Positions 25,143-37,742 of a stretch of 64,000 nt of DNA are shown here, one piece after another. The notes beneath the pieces were generated by a model that was not told where the DNA came from, did no database searches, and worked only from the letters and a program-made list of their open reading frames with translations. Source of the DNA: Scytalidium lignicola (Eukaryota; Ascomycota; Leotiomycetes); contig NCSJ02000002.1 of assembly GCA_002812745.2 (NCBI GenBank), positions 1 to 64,000 of the forward strand, given 5' to 3'. A program made the translations under genes and the position numbers. How positions within the stretch are numbered: position 1 is the first letter of the stretch; each line of letters opens with the position of its first letter.

Positions 25143-27231
25143 CTACCTAACCTCTTGCATTTCCCTTCGTTTAGGATTTGTAGCCTCCTCTTTGGTCTCC
25201 TGCATCTCCCGTCTTAGATGCACAGCAGCCGCCTCCCGTGCCATCCTCATCTCCCCGGCACTCAACCTTAAATCACGACTAAAATCCCCGAATGCAACCA
25301 ACAGATCATGCAATCCACCCTTCAGTGCCGCAAGCAATGTGTCAACTTCCGGGCATTCCATTTTCCGGTCCACATCTGTCCAATGGAACCCAATGCTCCC
25401 CTTAAACCTTTCTAATGTTGTTACGGTTGACGTGAGTACCTGGATTAGAAGTTTGATATCTCGCTGGACATTCCCATACTTATCTTCCGTAAGAGAGCAC
25501 ACTGCAAGCCGCGTTATTGAGTCTATGGCATCGACGATTATACTTACGTCACCATAAGGCGAGCCAAGAACGATCGTTGTAATTCTACGGCAATAGGTCT
25601 GTTGAAATGGCAAGCCAAATGGAGTGCGCAAGAATGAAGCAGCATACTCCATGAAAAAGCCTTTAATCCCTTGTGGAGAGACCGCGGCCTGCTGTTGTGG
25701 AGTTAGAATCTTCTCTGTGGCCTGTATCGCTTTTGCCCTCAAGGATCCTCCTTCGCCAGGAGAAACATTACGGGTCTTTGCAAACGTCTCAAGAGACTGA
25801 GCAACGCTTGCTGCCCTTGTTGTAGGTGGTGGTGATGCCGTAAATAAGTCGCCAGGCTTTTGAAGTCCGTCTTTCAGCGGCTGGGTGAGCCGCGGCAATT
25901 CCTTTGCAGGGTCTTGTATTATTGTAGGGACTGCTGCCTCTTTTGGCTTGTGGTTCTGGGACTCATTGATACGAGATGTGACGCCGTTGATTTGTTCAAG
26001 GCATGCATTTAGGATCTGGGACCAAGCAGACCCCCCTGTTCTGTCAATATCTTCGAAGATGACCTTTCTTCTGCCCTCAAAACGTTGCGCTATATACACG
26101 AGTTCCCAAAATGCAAAAGCCTGGAGAACATTAGTCATAGCTTAGTATGGGGGCAGGATGGTGTGGCTCACCCTTGTCTGTAATTTCTTGCCCTTGAGAC
26201 CGGTTAATAAACTTCCATTAGGATCTCTCGACTCATACGTAATGGGCCTGTCATTCTTAAGTGGTTCCTGCGCAACATAAGCTGAAAACGCTGTATTTCC
26301 AACCTCCCACATCAATATGAGCAAGAATCCCGCCTCAAAAGTTCTAAACAGCACAGTGTAGTGGAAAGGTCCAATAGTCGGTAACGAGGTTGATTTTGGC
26401 AGATTCCAGAAAATCTTTGCAAACATCCTCGTCCATCCCCATGCAAAATGCCGCATGTTAAAAGAGTAAACAAACGGTATTATGGGAATAGTTATAGAGT
26501 ATAAAATAGGGCATATGACAGTCATGATGCCCGCACGTTTTAAGGCACTTAGGGCCAACCTAGGAAACTCGTTCTTTAGTTGGGTCCGAGGAGGGACAAC
26601 TAAATGCGGTCGTTGGTCTGATGATGACTGAGGTTTGGTTTTCGTAACTGGCATATTAATCCGGTCATAATCGTAGAAAAGATGGTACGCCGCCTGCAAG
26701 AGTGATGCAAGCAGCAAGAAACTCGTCAAATAAATAGGTCGTTCATTGATATTTGGGCGGCCAGTTCTTGCTCCAGAAATGATCCTATTCAAATTGGCGC
26801 TTTCAGAAGCAGACCAGATGAAGATCTCACTGAAGAACCATGCCGAGAAGAAATACCACCCGATTGTCTGAATAGTTTGCCATCTTGGCGCATATCTCAC
26901 AAACGTTTCAAGGCCGGAGTTAGTTGTTCGTAAACCGACGTGAAGTTGAGCTACTCGAAGGATGAATATTGAAAACGCGCAAATAAATAGTAAGCCAGTA
27001 CGAATACCAGCCATTCCTAATGGGAACCATGACCAGAAAACTAGTGCTACGTTAGAGGGGTAGAAAATGTATCTAAATTAGATTTCAGCGCTTACGTGAG
27101 TTCTTTGGACCAATTATGACAGCTTCTGCATAGCAAAGTAGAGATATGAAAGCTGTTCCTTTTGCAAATCTCCTATGCAAAGCTGGTGTGAGGAAGTCTT
27201 TATATGGTCGAACCCGCGCTGGAGGCGCCAT
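25143..27231 (-). CDS. NDC1: Nucleoporin Ndc1/Cut11 family
   Basis: Three exons (27231-27096, 27046-26172, 26120-25143) give 662 residues. The protein begins MAPPARVRPYKDFLTPALHRRF, followed by about six membrane segments in the first 290 residues (for example TAFISLLCYAEAVII, GLLFICAFSIFIL, YLTSFLLLASLLQAAYHLFYDY). The C-terminal half is soluble and contains the conserved FWELVYIAQRFEGRRKVIFEDIDR and LAVCSLTEDKYGNVQRDI motifs. Ndc1 is an integral pore-membrane nucleoporin that anchors the nuclear pore complex and, in fungi, inserts spindle pole bodies into the nuclear envelope. The second intron (26171-26121) is clear: donor GTGAGC, branch CTAAT, acceptor CCAG. It is divergent from the t-SNARE gene. 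Confidence 0.93.
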
Positions 27232-27622
27232 CCTGCGAGTTAAGAGCTCCTGTTGCTCTCCTTAGACAGTAATAACTTAACAAAGAGCTATATCTGAATT
27301 CAAGGCTGTCGTGTCATCATCCCATTGTTATTGTGCTGGTCGAGGACTTGCGCAACGAGAGAATTGGTTGCTATTGACTTGGTTTCCAGGCAAAATATAT
27401 GTGGTAAGGCGGACGCGAGCTCACCAGACAACGCCAAGATATTTTGACGCTAGTGGCAGGTACGTCAACTCGATTGATTGCACCTGATGCTTATCCAGTG
27501 AGGCAACAGCATTTTACATAGACATTAGTCCTCGCAATCCCCTCAACTCTTTATCCTCCCACATCCGATAGACGTTTGAATATTCTTCTGATCGGGTCAG
27601 GCACCCGATACTCCGCATTTCA
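27232..27622. promoter_or_regulatory. Shared divergent promoter, Ndc1 / t-SNARE
   Basis: 391 bp separate the two opposing start codons. The spacer must contain both promoters. No motif stands out beyond AT-rich stretches and ATTGT/CCCATTG strings. Confidence 0.5.
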
Positions 27623-28666
27623 ATGTCCTTCGATCAACTATCTTCCATAGAGGCGCAGCCAATAGCCAGCCGCCGACAAGATGATTCGCAGTACTCTGAT
27701 GACCCAGAATTTAGTCGATTAAGTCAACAGTTATCTTCGAAATTATTCACATTAACAGGGTAAGATTTGGCGCTCTCTGTCCTAAAGTATAGCGCAGATA
27801 CTGACGAGCACTATAGCAACATATCGAGACTATCGAACGAGATCGCATTACTGGGTACAAAGCGGGATACAGAGCGCGTGCGGGAAAGAGTACATGATTT
27901 ACTAGAGGAGTCAAAAGCTGGCTTTAAGGAAGTTGGAGAAGGTGTCAAAAAGATTCAAGCTTGGGAGGATCCAAACGTAAGTCTATATAGCATCTAGCTT
28001 TTGCATCGCGGAATGGCTAATGGCAGAATAATAGCCTTCGCAGAAATACACTCAACAGAAGCTTGCCCGGGAATTGCAGAATAATCTCCAAGAGTTCCAA
28101 TCTGTCCAGCGTCAAGCTCTCGAGAAAGAACGTTCCTCAGCTGCCGCATCACGAGCAGCACTAGAAGAAGCACAAGCCACAAATGCGGAAGGAGGTTCTG
28201 CCCAAGTAGGCCAGCAACAATCCCAAGAGCAGTTACGATTAGCGTCGCAAGATGAAGTGGACTTCCAAGATTCTCTGATTGTAGAGCGGGAGGCGGAGAT
28301 CCGGAACAGTAAGTTGTTATCTGGTGTGGTACTATTTTAACTCGTTTACTGACCTATACACAAAGTTGAACAGGGAGTTACCGAGCTCAATGAGCTCTTT
28401 AGAGATGTTGCTCATATAATTTGTAAGTTATTTCATATTTGGAAGCAAAGGACTGGCAATTCTAATAATGCGCAGCTGAACAAGGCGAACAAATCGACTC
28501 TATTGCGCAGAATGTAGACAATACGCGGACCCACGTTCGAGGGGCTGATTTAGAGTTACGAAGCGCTGCTAGATATCAGAAGAATGCAAGATCGAAGGCT
28601 TGTTGTTTGTTGCTTATATTGGCGGTTATATTGACGATTATTGTGCTAGCAGCAGTTTTGGGCTGA
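27623..28666 (+). CDS. Endosomal/vacuolar t-SNARE, syntaxin (Pep12-like)
   Basis: Five exons (27623-27759, 27817-27976, 28035-28308, 28366-28422, 28476-28666) join in phase to 272 residues. The N-terminal three-helix Habc region includes NISRLSNEIALLGTKRDTERVRERVHDLLEE. A Gln-rich linker leads to the SNARE helix: DSLIVEREAEIRNIEQGVTELNELF through SEQGEQIDSIAQNV and RGADLELRSAARYQK. The central Gln of the zero layer marks it as a Qa-SNARE. The tail anchor is a single C-terminal membrane helix (CCLLLILAVILTIIVLAAVLG), with nothing after it. Sequence style is closest to Pep12/Syn7/Vam3 proteins, which mediate Golgi-to-endosome or vacuole fusion. I cannot separate Pep12 from Vam3 by eye. Confidence 0.94.
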
Positions 28667-29113
28667 GGATAATGAGAGCAGCTGAGATACGATATGACTT
28701 TAACAGGCGTTATGGATTCACTTGGTGCGGACATATTTTTTGGAAGTTTTATCAGATTGTGATTATGAGAGTTTATGTCAGGACCTTCAGCGCAAAGCAT
28801 TCACTGTACAGCAGATAGCTTTCGTACGAAGCTCGTTATATAGCTACTAAGACTAATCAACTTTATAATCAGTTTAATTTGGCCTTGAGCTAGTAATGAA
28901 CTAAAGTCTAATTTTAAAGATCAAAGATATGTAGAATGAATTAGTATGAATCGGACGAATAATTTCGTCGGTATTGCGTATCATAGTGAAATTGACATCA
29001 TCGCAAGGCTAAACGTCAGGGGCCCGACCTACAGTACAACGCGCCCAGCAATCGCGTATCAATGATCAAACAATGTCCTCGAAGAACTAATTTTACGACA
29101 ATTAACGGCGGAA
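28667..29113. other. Spacer between t-SNARE and Rtt106 genes
   Basis: About 450 bp, AT-rich. It holds the t-SNARE 3' UTR and the Rtt106 promoter. I see no separate gene. Confidence 0.55.
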
Positions 29114-30828
29114 ATGAACTTAAATCTGGATCACAGAAGCCTGGAACAGGCATTCCAAGGTCGACCAGATATACAAGAGGCAATAAAAAGAGCATCATGT
29201 ATGTACCGCAATCTCTATTCAGCCTGAAACTACATCGTCCACTGCTTTGGAGCAAAAAAACAGCTACGCATGGGCAGATCCTACTTCAGCAGAGCCTTAA
29301 TTTACGTTGCGCTTCGGACTTAAAGCCATCTAAAGATTGTGCGAAATATCAGGCTAACATTGAAGCTCTATATAGCAACTACACCATTAATCGAACTCTT
29401 CAACGAAATCTCTCGCCATGTATGCAATCTCTTAACCACCATCCCTTCCGAACCAGCCTCCAAACGGCGCCGTCTAGATGAGCCTCTCACAGAAAGGCTG
29501 GCAGTGAACGGAGCCTCCCAATCCAATGGATCCAGCCTCACTGGACCATCGATTACTATCCTCGACCCTGCAGTCCTGTTAGAGATTAAGGACATATCAA
29601 TTGTGCTACCACAAAGGAAGAAATATACATTATGTTTCACGCCGACGCATCTCTACGCGCGGTCTCCAGATTCAAAAGACCCTGTTTTGGGCATCAGTTA
29701 TGCGTGGAATGATCTCGGTGAGCCCTCATTATATACCTTCTCTCAGAATTCAAAGTTTTATTTTAAAACACAACACACACAAAAAAGGCGGTATCCTAAC
29801 ACCCCATATAAAAAGAACACATCTTCTGCCTCCCCGTCCCCGAAAAGGCCCAGAAACAATACAACTACATCCTCTTCCCCAAAGACTCCAACCTCCCCGT
29901 CCTCAAACCCGTCCCAGGCTCGCAACTCCCCCCCGACCCCCTCGTCTTCACCATCAGCGACATTGCCCCTAAACCAGGCAGCATATCTGGCGCCGACCTA
30001 GCCACCGCCTCAGCCGTCTCAGACGACTACAAAACCCTCTTCGACTGGGCCATATCCACGCGAGTCCGCGCCGCTCACAATCCAGTCAAGATCACCGAAG
30101 CAGATTCTTCACTCTTCGCATCCACGCTCCGACAGCCTCAACGGCCCTCTGAAAAGGCGGTCCACGTGAAAGCCTTCCGCGGCTCGAAAGATGGGTACCT
30201 TTTCTTCCTACCCAGCGGTATCCTCTGGGGGTTCAAGAAGCCGCTGATTTTCTTACCCCATAACCGCATTGCTGGAGTGTCGTATACCAATGTTCTACAA
30301 CGCACGTTTAATCTGACCATTGAGGCTGATATGTCACTATCATCACCATCTACTGGTACTGCTGCTGGAGTACCCGCAGCAACGGAGGAAAGGGAAGAGG
30401 AGATTGAATTCGCAATGTTAGATCAGGAGGATTTCTCCGCGATCGATGAGTACGTGAAGCGGCATGGACTCCAAGACCGCAGCATGGCGGAGCAGCGACG
30501 AGCGAAGCGTCTGAACGTTAACGTCGTCAAAGACGAGGATGGGAATGTTGTTGGGAATGCTGAAGCGGGGGAGTTGGAGCGCGCGGCTATGGAGGCGGGA
30601 CAGTTGAAGAAGCAGAAGCTGCAGGGTGATGGTGCGGCGCAACTACTAGGGACGGGGTTTAATATCAACATGGATGAAGATGAGGAAGATGAGGACGAGG
30701 AGGATTACGATCCTGGGAGTGAAGGGGAGAGTGAGGGGGAGGGGGATGAATCTAGTGAGGATACAGAGGAAGATGGTGAGGGCGAAGGGGATGATGAAGA
30801 TGAGGATGAGGAAGAAGGTGAGGAGTAG
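29114..30828 (+). CDS. RTT106: Histone chaperone Rtt106
   Basis: Three exons (29114-29198, 29376-29717, 29816-30828) join in phase to 479 residues. The N-terminus ([20 protein letters not shown]) and the segment [18 protein letters not shown] match fungal Rtt106. The double pleckstrin-homology region follows: [25 protein letters not shown]…, [22 protein letters not shown] and [20 protein letters not shown], then [22 protein letters not shown]. After residue about 430 the protein becomes an Asp/Glu-rich tail, typical of histone chaperones. Rtt106 binds H3-H4 acetylated at H3K56 and deposits it in replication-coupled and heterochromatin assembly. The 177-bp first intron is longer than its neighbours. 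Confidence 0.95.
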
Positions 30829-30847
30829 GAGATTGCTCCTATTCGAA

Positions 30848-30884
<37 letters not shown>

Positions 30885-32255
30885 ACAGAGATATAATTGA
30901 CTAATTCTTTCCACCACTCAAACATTATCCCATGATGGGATTGCCTACTTGAATAAAAAGAAGGGGTTTAAATAACCCTACTCATATCACCGTATAACCA
31001 CGTGACCTATCATATTGTAAAATTATACCTTTAGTGAATTACAAACATGCAAGTAGAAAAGGCAAAACCCCCCAAGATCTATCTACCCACGTATAAATAG
31101 ATTCCCTTCATCTATAATGAGGTTTACTGCTTCGCAGGCTGTAAATGATTCCCTAATTCCGACTTTCAATCCTCATTTCTCAGTGGTCATATCTTCATTT
31201 GTGTCGTGGCATTAGATATTATGCAAAAAGGAAAACAAGTGAAACAAAGGGGCAGGGGAAAGAAAAAAATCAAAGATGAGACAAGCATGTTTCAAAAAAT
31301 GAATTTTTACATTCTTTCTTTTCATCTCTCAGCTTCCCTCCACCCGTAAAAGCTAAACCTAAAGCTAAGCTACAAGTATTAATCAATCCACCCTTAACCC
31401 CTCTCAACCTCTTTCCACACAACGTACCAAATCATAGCACGAAAGCGGTGAAGGAGAAGAAAATAAGGCACCAAAAGACTGCGCTCTCCCAATGTGACCA
31501 AACTGCTTTTCCCCTCTTTTGTAAGAAGGGAGTTTGATGATCTCCAAAGGTAACAGCCGCCGGGACACAAAACTAGAACACCTCTCTGTTCTGTTCAGGT
31601 CCAAGAATGAAAGTCAAAGGAAGACATCCACACCTTCAACATACACACAACTCTATCCCCCTCATCCCCCAAAAAGNAAAAAAAGNAAAAGAGAAAAGAA
31701 ACCAAAGTAAAACCTAGGCACCTGAGCCAATCCTTCTATTTTTCACCCACTTTTCCCTTCTATAAACAAAATATACACCAGGCATTAACTTTTGTGCCTT
31801 TCAAACCTAAACNTTTTTTTCTCCCTAGAATGACCAAATTTTTCGATCACTCATCCGGATTCCTTCTAATACACACACCCAACCCAATCCAAGTCTGCTG
31901 TCTATTCTGAGCGTTAAACAGGNAAAAAAGAAGTCAGACGATACGCTCAAAAAGGGTCAGAATAATCATTAAGGTAGCACAAATTTCAAACGATTTTTGC
32001 AAAAAGAAAAAGATAAAACTAGTGACACGAGCACTGGCTTTAAGCTAAAGGAATGTAGCTTGCTAGAGAACGTGATGGGGTATATTGCGCAAAATATAAT
32101 AGACAATAAGTAATCCGCCGGTATTTAATATATGAACAAAGGAAAAGGAATATCATTAATCCGTTTCGTGTAATCGTATCTGCACAATCATGTACAATAT
32201 AAACATAATCCAGCCCAGGTGGCTGTGGATGAAGTGCTGACGGCAGTTTAGAGTC
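30829..32255. other. 3' intergenic region with CT microsatellite and Ns
   Basis: Convergent 3' ends of Rtt106 (+) and the unknown gene at 32256 (-). It contains a (CT)n tract at about 30852-30881 and four Ns (31677, 31686, 31813, 31923), each touching an A or T run. I see no gene. Confidence 0.6.
30852..30881. repeat. (CT)n microsatellite
   Basis: About fifteen uninterrupted CT units begin some 24 bases after the Rtt106 stop codon, inside its 3' UTR. Confidence 0.9.
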
Positions 32256-34133
32256 TTAAGAAGCTGCCGCGGCATTCTTTCCCAGGTTAATAGGGAACTT
32301 CTCGGTGAAAAAGCGCATGATTTTAGCTTTCTTAGATCGATTTCTCTGTAACTGAGCAGCAACCTGAACCATAGGACCGACAATGTCCTCGTCACCGAGT
32401 TGAGGAAACTTGCCCTCGCTTCGGGGATCGTTCAAGCTCGGGATCTTGGTCATCATATTGCTGTCAGTGCCATCCACCAGTGTGGCATGTTTCAACGTCG
32501 CAAACGCGTCGCCATCGCTTTCGGCGGTATTTGCAATCGTGATTTTATTATTCTGTTTCCATTGCGCATCCACTTCAGCCCACTTCTGCTCCGTCAACTT
32601 ATAGATTTTGGAAGTGACGCCATAGTTTTCTCCGGTGCGCACCAAGTGCTTAGTATAATTCACCCTAGCCTGGTCCCAATTGGCGCGAAGCTGACGGCAA
32701 GCCTCGAGGTCGAATATTTCGGGGATGTAAGGCTCTGGATGGATCGTGAAATTGGCGTGTCCGAGCTTGTTAGCCCACTCATCATTAGGGTCTGCAATGT
32801 GCAAGGGCGGGATCTCCGAAGATGGCACAAGGTGCGTCGCTCGCTGACTTGTGGGATGGAATGAGGAGATAGACGGTTTTGTGCTTAGAGGAGGCGATGG
32901 CAATACCTGGCCTTGGGGCGTGGCAACGGCATCAACAGACACAGCACTTGCCGACCACGCCTCTGCCGGCTCGGCAACCGATGGAGATTGCAATGGCGAC
33001 TGCAACTGCGTTTGATGCGCTTTCGTCGAAGTGTCTATCATAAGAGGAGGAAGTAGAGGAGTGGTGGCCATAGGCTCATGAATCTCCTCAATAGTAGCGC
33101 TGTTTGCCTTCTCGATGTCAATGGGAGAAGGAAGCGATATCTCTTCTCGGCTACCGAGGATGCTCCTTGTTGGTGTTGGCGGCATTTGAAGCATATGCCT
33201 CTCAACTCCCTCACGAATCGAGTTGGATAGAGAAGAAGAACGGCTCGACGCGGCGCGAGAACCATTGTTTTCTCGATAGCTGCTGGGAGCAAAGACGTTA
33301 TTGTTCTCAAGCTTTCGTAATCGCCATTTCTTAGAGAAAGATGGCAATCGGGTGCCGAACCGAGTTGCAAATCCAGAAAGGGCAGACTCGTTCGAACGCC
33401 TCTTTTTTGATCGTGAGGCGGGCGAAAATGATCCATCATCGAAGAGTCCGTTGGTGAAGTCATAGTCAAAGTCACCTGTAAAGGGTGGTGGTGGTGGTGA
33501 TGCTGAGCTTTCAACATTTGACGAATCGCGATGCATGCAGTGTGGATCATCGCCTATATATCAAAAGTATTAGGCCAACAGGGTTCTTCTCACATGAGAT
33601 TTTTGAAAACAAAAAACAAAAACAAAGCAAAATATAAAAGATATGCGACAGAACTTACACAAACAATCCCAATCTCCATTCGCGTCGTCGAACATGTCAA
33701 AGTCTTCGTCGCGTTCTTGTGGTTCCTCTTCAACGTCAGGTAAGGAGCGTTTGCTAGCCTTGGAGTTGGATGCACTGAAGGTAGGCGAAGCTGGACTCTC
33801 CGCTGCCGAAGAAAACTGAGGCGACTCAATTGATGAGGTCGAGCTGGGATACCTTAAGTGACTTCGAAGAGAGAAAGTTGAAGTTGCCGGAGACGTGTTC
33901 TCCGACATATTCGTAGGGGTACTGTATATGCTCTGAATGTTTTGCGTGGTGGTGGTGCTGCTGCTGCGTGTACTTCTTGTTGTGTTATGGGTGCTCAAAG
34001 TGATAAGCGTGTTTTGCGAGCTTTGGGTGTAGAAATAAGACATTGAAGGGTCCACACCCGAGTTAGAAATGCCTTCTTTCTTGCGTTGCTCCACCAGTTG
34101 TGGCAGCAAGAGGGGTTTCAGTTTCGGAGACAT
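32256..34133 (-). CDS. Conserved ascomycete protein of unknown function
   Basis: Two exons (34133-33659 and 33553-32256) splice across a 105-bp intron into 590 residues, starting MSPKLKPLLLPQLVEQRKKEG. The junction creates a compact motif, DWDCLCDDPHCMHRD, with three Cys and two His, preceded by an acidic EEEPQERDEDFDMFDD stretch; it could bind a metal. A Ser/Pro-rich middle follows. The most conserved-looking part is C-terminal: DPNDEWANKLGHANFTIHPEPYIPEIFDLEACRQLRANWDQAR… and MRFFTEKFPINLG. I believe the family is widespread in filamentous ascomycetes but know no function. The frame remains open for 378 bases upstream of the chosen ATG, so an N-terminal extension to 34511 is possible, though it is low in complexity. 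Confidence 0.85.
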
Positions 34134-37100
34134 GGTCGTTGATTTATGGCATGCGAGATGATCGCGTTCCCTGGTGGTCCTGGTTGTTGTGGCCGAGGTA
34201 GTGGTGGTGGTTGTCGTGGAGAGTTTCGAGACAATACAACTAGGACTCTCGGTGCACCCATGAATTCTGCCCTGCCTTTTACTGAGCGGATAACGACATA
34301 ATGTGGTCGTACTTCCTTTGCTGCTTGCCTGACGGAGGTGGTGTAGTAGCTGTCCGTCGAGCTCCTTCTTCTGGCTCTCACACGTGGATAGGCTCCGCTG
34401 GAATGGAGGCGGCCCTGTCTCCAGACGACCACGTAGGTCGGGGGAATCGACTGGCGTTTGAGTGTTGGTGTTGAGGATATGCAGGCGCTTTCTTCGTGGA
34501 CTACCAATCACACTTTTTCTTATTTTTCTCTTTAAATTGAGCCAACGTATGAATGAATCACCGCATGGGGGTTTTGAAGAGCGGCCTCACGTGAGAGAGG
34601 AAAAATGACCGGGGAGCTGCAACGTTAAAAAAGGGCTGGACGAAATGCGTTGGCCCAATGGGGCTGTGGATGCTGCGAATGACTCGACTGGGCGACGATG
34701 CTACTGAGGGGTGCAACGAGCGGCGGTGAAAGAACGACGTTACTTTCCAGCGAAGGACGAGGGATACCAGTGTAAGAAAAAGAAGAGGTGAGTAAGAGAA
34801 GGAGGAGGAGAAAGAGAGAGAAAGAGAGAGCACGAGAGAAAGGAAGCAAATACAGTACGGTAGTCTACGAAGTGGAGGGGCGTTGGGGATCGCAGCAGAT
34901 TTTTGAGATGTGTTTGTCCCATAAAGTGCGTGCTTTTTTTCTTCCTTGCCGGGCCAGAACCGCCCCTCCCGGGGAAAGAAGAGCCTGGCACCTGGGAAGG
35001 AGGACGGGATTAACAGGACGAACCAGGCTAGATTGGGAGGGTGCGTCTATTTTGACGAGGTGGAAGCCGCCGGCGAGCCCTGCATCTTCTGCTTCTGTCT
35101 TTTGCTGTTGATTTCTAACCCGCTGTGGCTACCGCTCACCAATCTCACCCACTCCACTTCCCTCCACTTCTGCTCTCGGAACGGGGATTGTGCGCTTACA
35201 AAGGTCGTGCCTCCTAAAAGTTACGGGACCTTCTGTTAGTGCTCCTCACTATTCAGCGCTAATCAGGGACCATCTCCAAACCATCCTGATATCTCAGAGG
35301 CTACTTCGTGCCAATTCGGTTGCCGAACAGGTATCTGGAACATTCGCCGCTGTCCGGAGCTGCCTGGCTCGCTTGCCTGGCGCAGGTGCCTTGGATAGCA
35401 GGCAGGAAGGCATTGCAGGGCAGGTCAAGCCGGGGCTGGGCTAACTTATTGACTTTCCCAGTTTTCTACTGGGTCGCTGCCATTCTGACAGGAGGGGATC
35501 CGCCCGTGTCACTGACAGGGCCTCAGGAACGGTTCCTCTTTTGTACGCTCCAGTGCTCCAGTATGCTCCACCCACCACCGAACCAAGGATTTCCCACTTT
35601 TTTTGTTCCTTCCCTTGCGCCTCCCACGGCCAATCGCAAGATGCGCGGAAACCTGCCACACCCCCGACTCCACGTTGCCGGGAGTGAGAAGTTCGTGGTT
35701 TTTTGGCGCGGCGTCTTTTGCTAGCGAGTTGCTGCTTTCGGTAAGGCGCCGGTGACGGAAGAGGTACTCACACTTTCGCGGACTTTTACCACTCTTTGGC
35801 CTTACTTTGGCCTTACACAGTCACAATACACAGCGAAGGTTCTCCGTACCGCACCAGTGCTCCCATCAGACCGGTTTGTGTTTTCTCAAGATAGCGCTAA
35901 GCAAAAGAGTCTTCCCTCCTAGCAGCACCGCCATCACTTGCCCTTCTGAGGCTTGCCGGTCCTTGGGGCCTCGACCGATTCCAATTTTTTGGGCTTTGGT
36001 CATCTTCCCCATCTTGCTTGTTGTCGTTGACCAGTGATGCTCTGACTCCTAACGCCGTACCGTAGTATCGAGAATGTCACCCGAGGTCCGGCAGTCCTTC
36101 GTCTATGGAGCCAGCAGAGAGTAATCAATATTGTACTGTACTGTGCTGTAATTAGCAGCCTGCCAACAACCCTGGTGGATATGCTGTCACCTCGACAGCA
36201 ACTCCAGCAATTGGTGGCACGCCAGAAGCAGTACCCGCACGTCACCACCGTCGCTTGGATCGCTGCCCTCTTGTGCCTCTACCTCTTCAACCTTTCCGTG
36301 CGCCTCCTTGACCAACTCTTTCCCAACCCTCCCACGCCTTCTTGTGTTTGGGCGTCGAGCTTTGTGGTTTGTTGTGCACACCCTCTCGTTGTCGGGTACC
36401 TGCACCACCTGCACCACCGAGCCATGATTGAGCGCCCTACCGCGGCCGGCCTCCTGGTGCTTCAGAGCAAATGTCTCACCCCAAGACTCCAAAGCTCCAG
36501 ACACCCTGCGCCAACTCCGTCATTGACAACAGGGTCGCATTGTAAAAGCACTCGTTGCTGGAGCATTGGCAACGGGAGCTTCCCTCAGACTTGCATATGA
36601 TCTTGTCAGTGCATGGCGGTGGTCGACGGGGCCTATCTTTGTGCAGCTTGTCAGGCTTTTACAACTTTTCACTTCGGGCATTTACTGGTCGCGCGAGGAG
36701 GACTCAGAGGGAGAAGCTGGACGATGGTTGGATCGGTTGCGAGTGCCTGAAAAGATTGCGCCCGAAATCTCTGCATCTGATTGTTTGCCCACCACCGACC
36801 GCGGAGTCCTCACGTGATTGGACGGGGCTCCATCCGGCCATCATGGGGCATTGTCCGGGTCAGGGGCAGGAAAACATGGTGGTCCGAACTTTTACACAAC
36901 CTGACAACTTCCCGTCTCTCAATCGCCAAGACAAGATGTCTTNCCCCCCACCACCATCACCTCTTCATTTATACAGTGCACAAATCAGCCAGTGACCTCA
37001 CCAGCCACGACATAACTATCCCTCGCATGCTTGTGCGTTAGGCATACATTCCTTCAATAATCCTGCAATTGCAAGCTACATGTGGCTTTCTAATTTGTGG

Positions 37101-37742
37101 GTAGATTGATAAATTCCCGCAAGTTTCCCACCATTGGTTTATTATTTTTTTTACTTCCGGTTTTTTCTTTCCTTTTTTCACAAAGAGAGAGGTTTTTCAC
37201 TCATCATCAGCAAACATTTTTGTTAACAGTTCATCCTCGCGGGTGTGATAATGGTACCACTGTGGGATCATGATATATAACACTGCAAGTTATTCATTGC
37301 CCAGAGACGGCATATTCTGGAGCCATGGAAGCTGCACTGCATTAATCGTCACACTGCATGGCATCCTCTCAACAAGTACTTGAACGCCAAAAAGGACGGT
37401 TTATTCTGCAAATTTCCGGCATGCAAGTTGATGTCGTACAAGGACGGGAAGAGAAAAAAATTGTTGGTGGTGGCTGAATTGGCCAATAACTGATCCCCTC
37501 AATCCCGTCATATCTTTTTTTCATCCGAACCATTACACAGCCTTCTCCGCGTTTGCAAGAGCTAGACGGCTCGATGCGGGGCCGATCCCGATCTCATGAG
37601 AGATAGCAAGGCCGATTGACGGTAAGAATGGTGTGACCCGTAAACTCTCGGATCCGGTCGTTGTGTAGAAGATACCGCGCTGTAATAATGATGAATAAGA
37701 GGCGTATGCGTAATGTGCCATGCGTTGGATGCAGAAAAGCTG
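34134..37742. other. 3.6-kb gene-free region upstream of the 34133 gene
   Basis: Apart from the possible extension to 34511, I find no supported gene. The region is G+C richer than the AT-rich intergenic stretches, and contains AG-rich (34780-34850) and pyrimidine-rich tracts, CACGTGA boxes, an N at 36943, and TACTGTACTGT-like words near 36130 similar to those in the first 8 kb. Long upstream regions with such tracts fit a heavily regulated gene or an unannotated transcript. Confidence 0.5.

Noticed and set aside
33038..33550. 170-codon minus-strand frame inside the 32256-34133 gene
   Set aside because: It is an out-of-frame shadow of a well-supported exon.
36175..36995. Overlapping plus-strand frames of 141 and 146 codons
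   Set aside because: They lack domains, differ in frame without splice sites that join them sensibly, and are rich in Cys, His and Arg as expected from translated GC-rich spacer.
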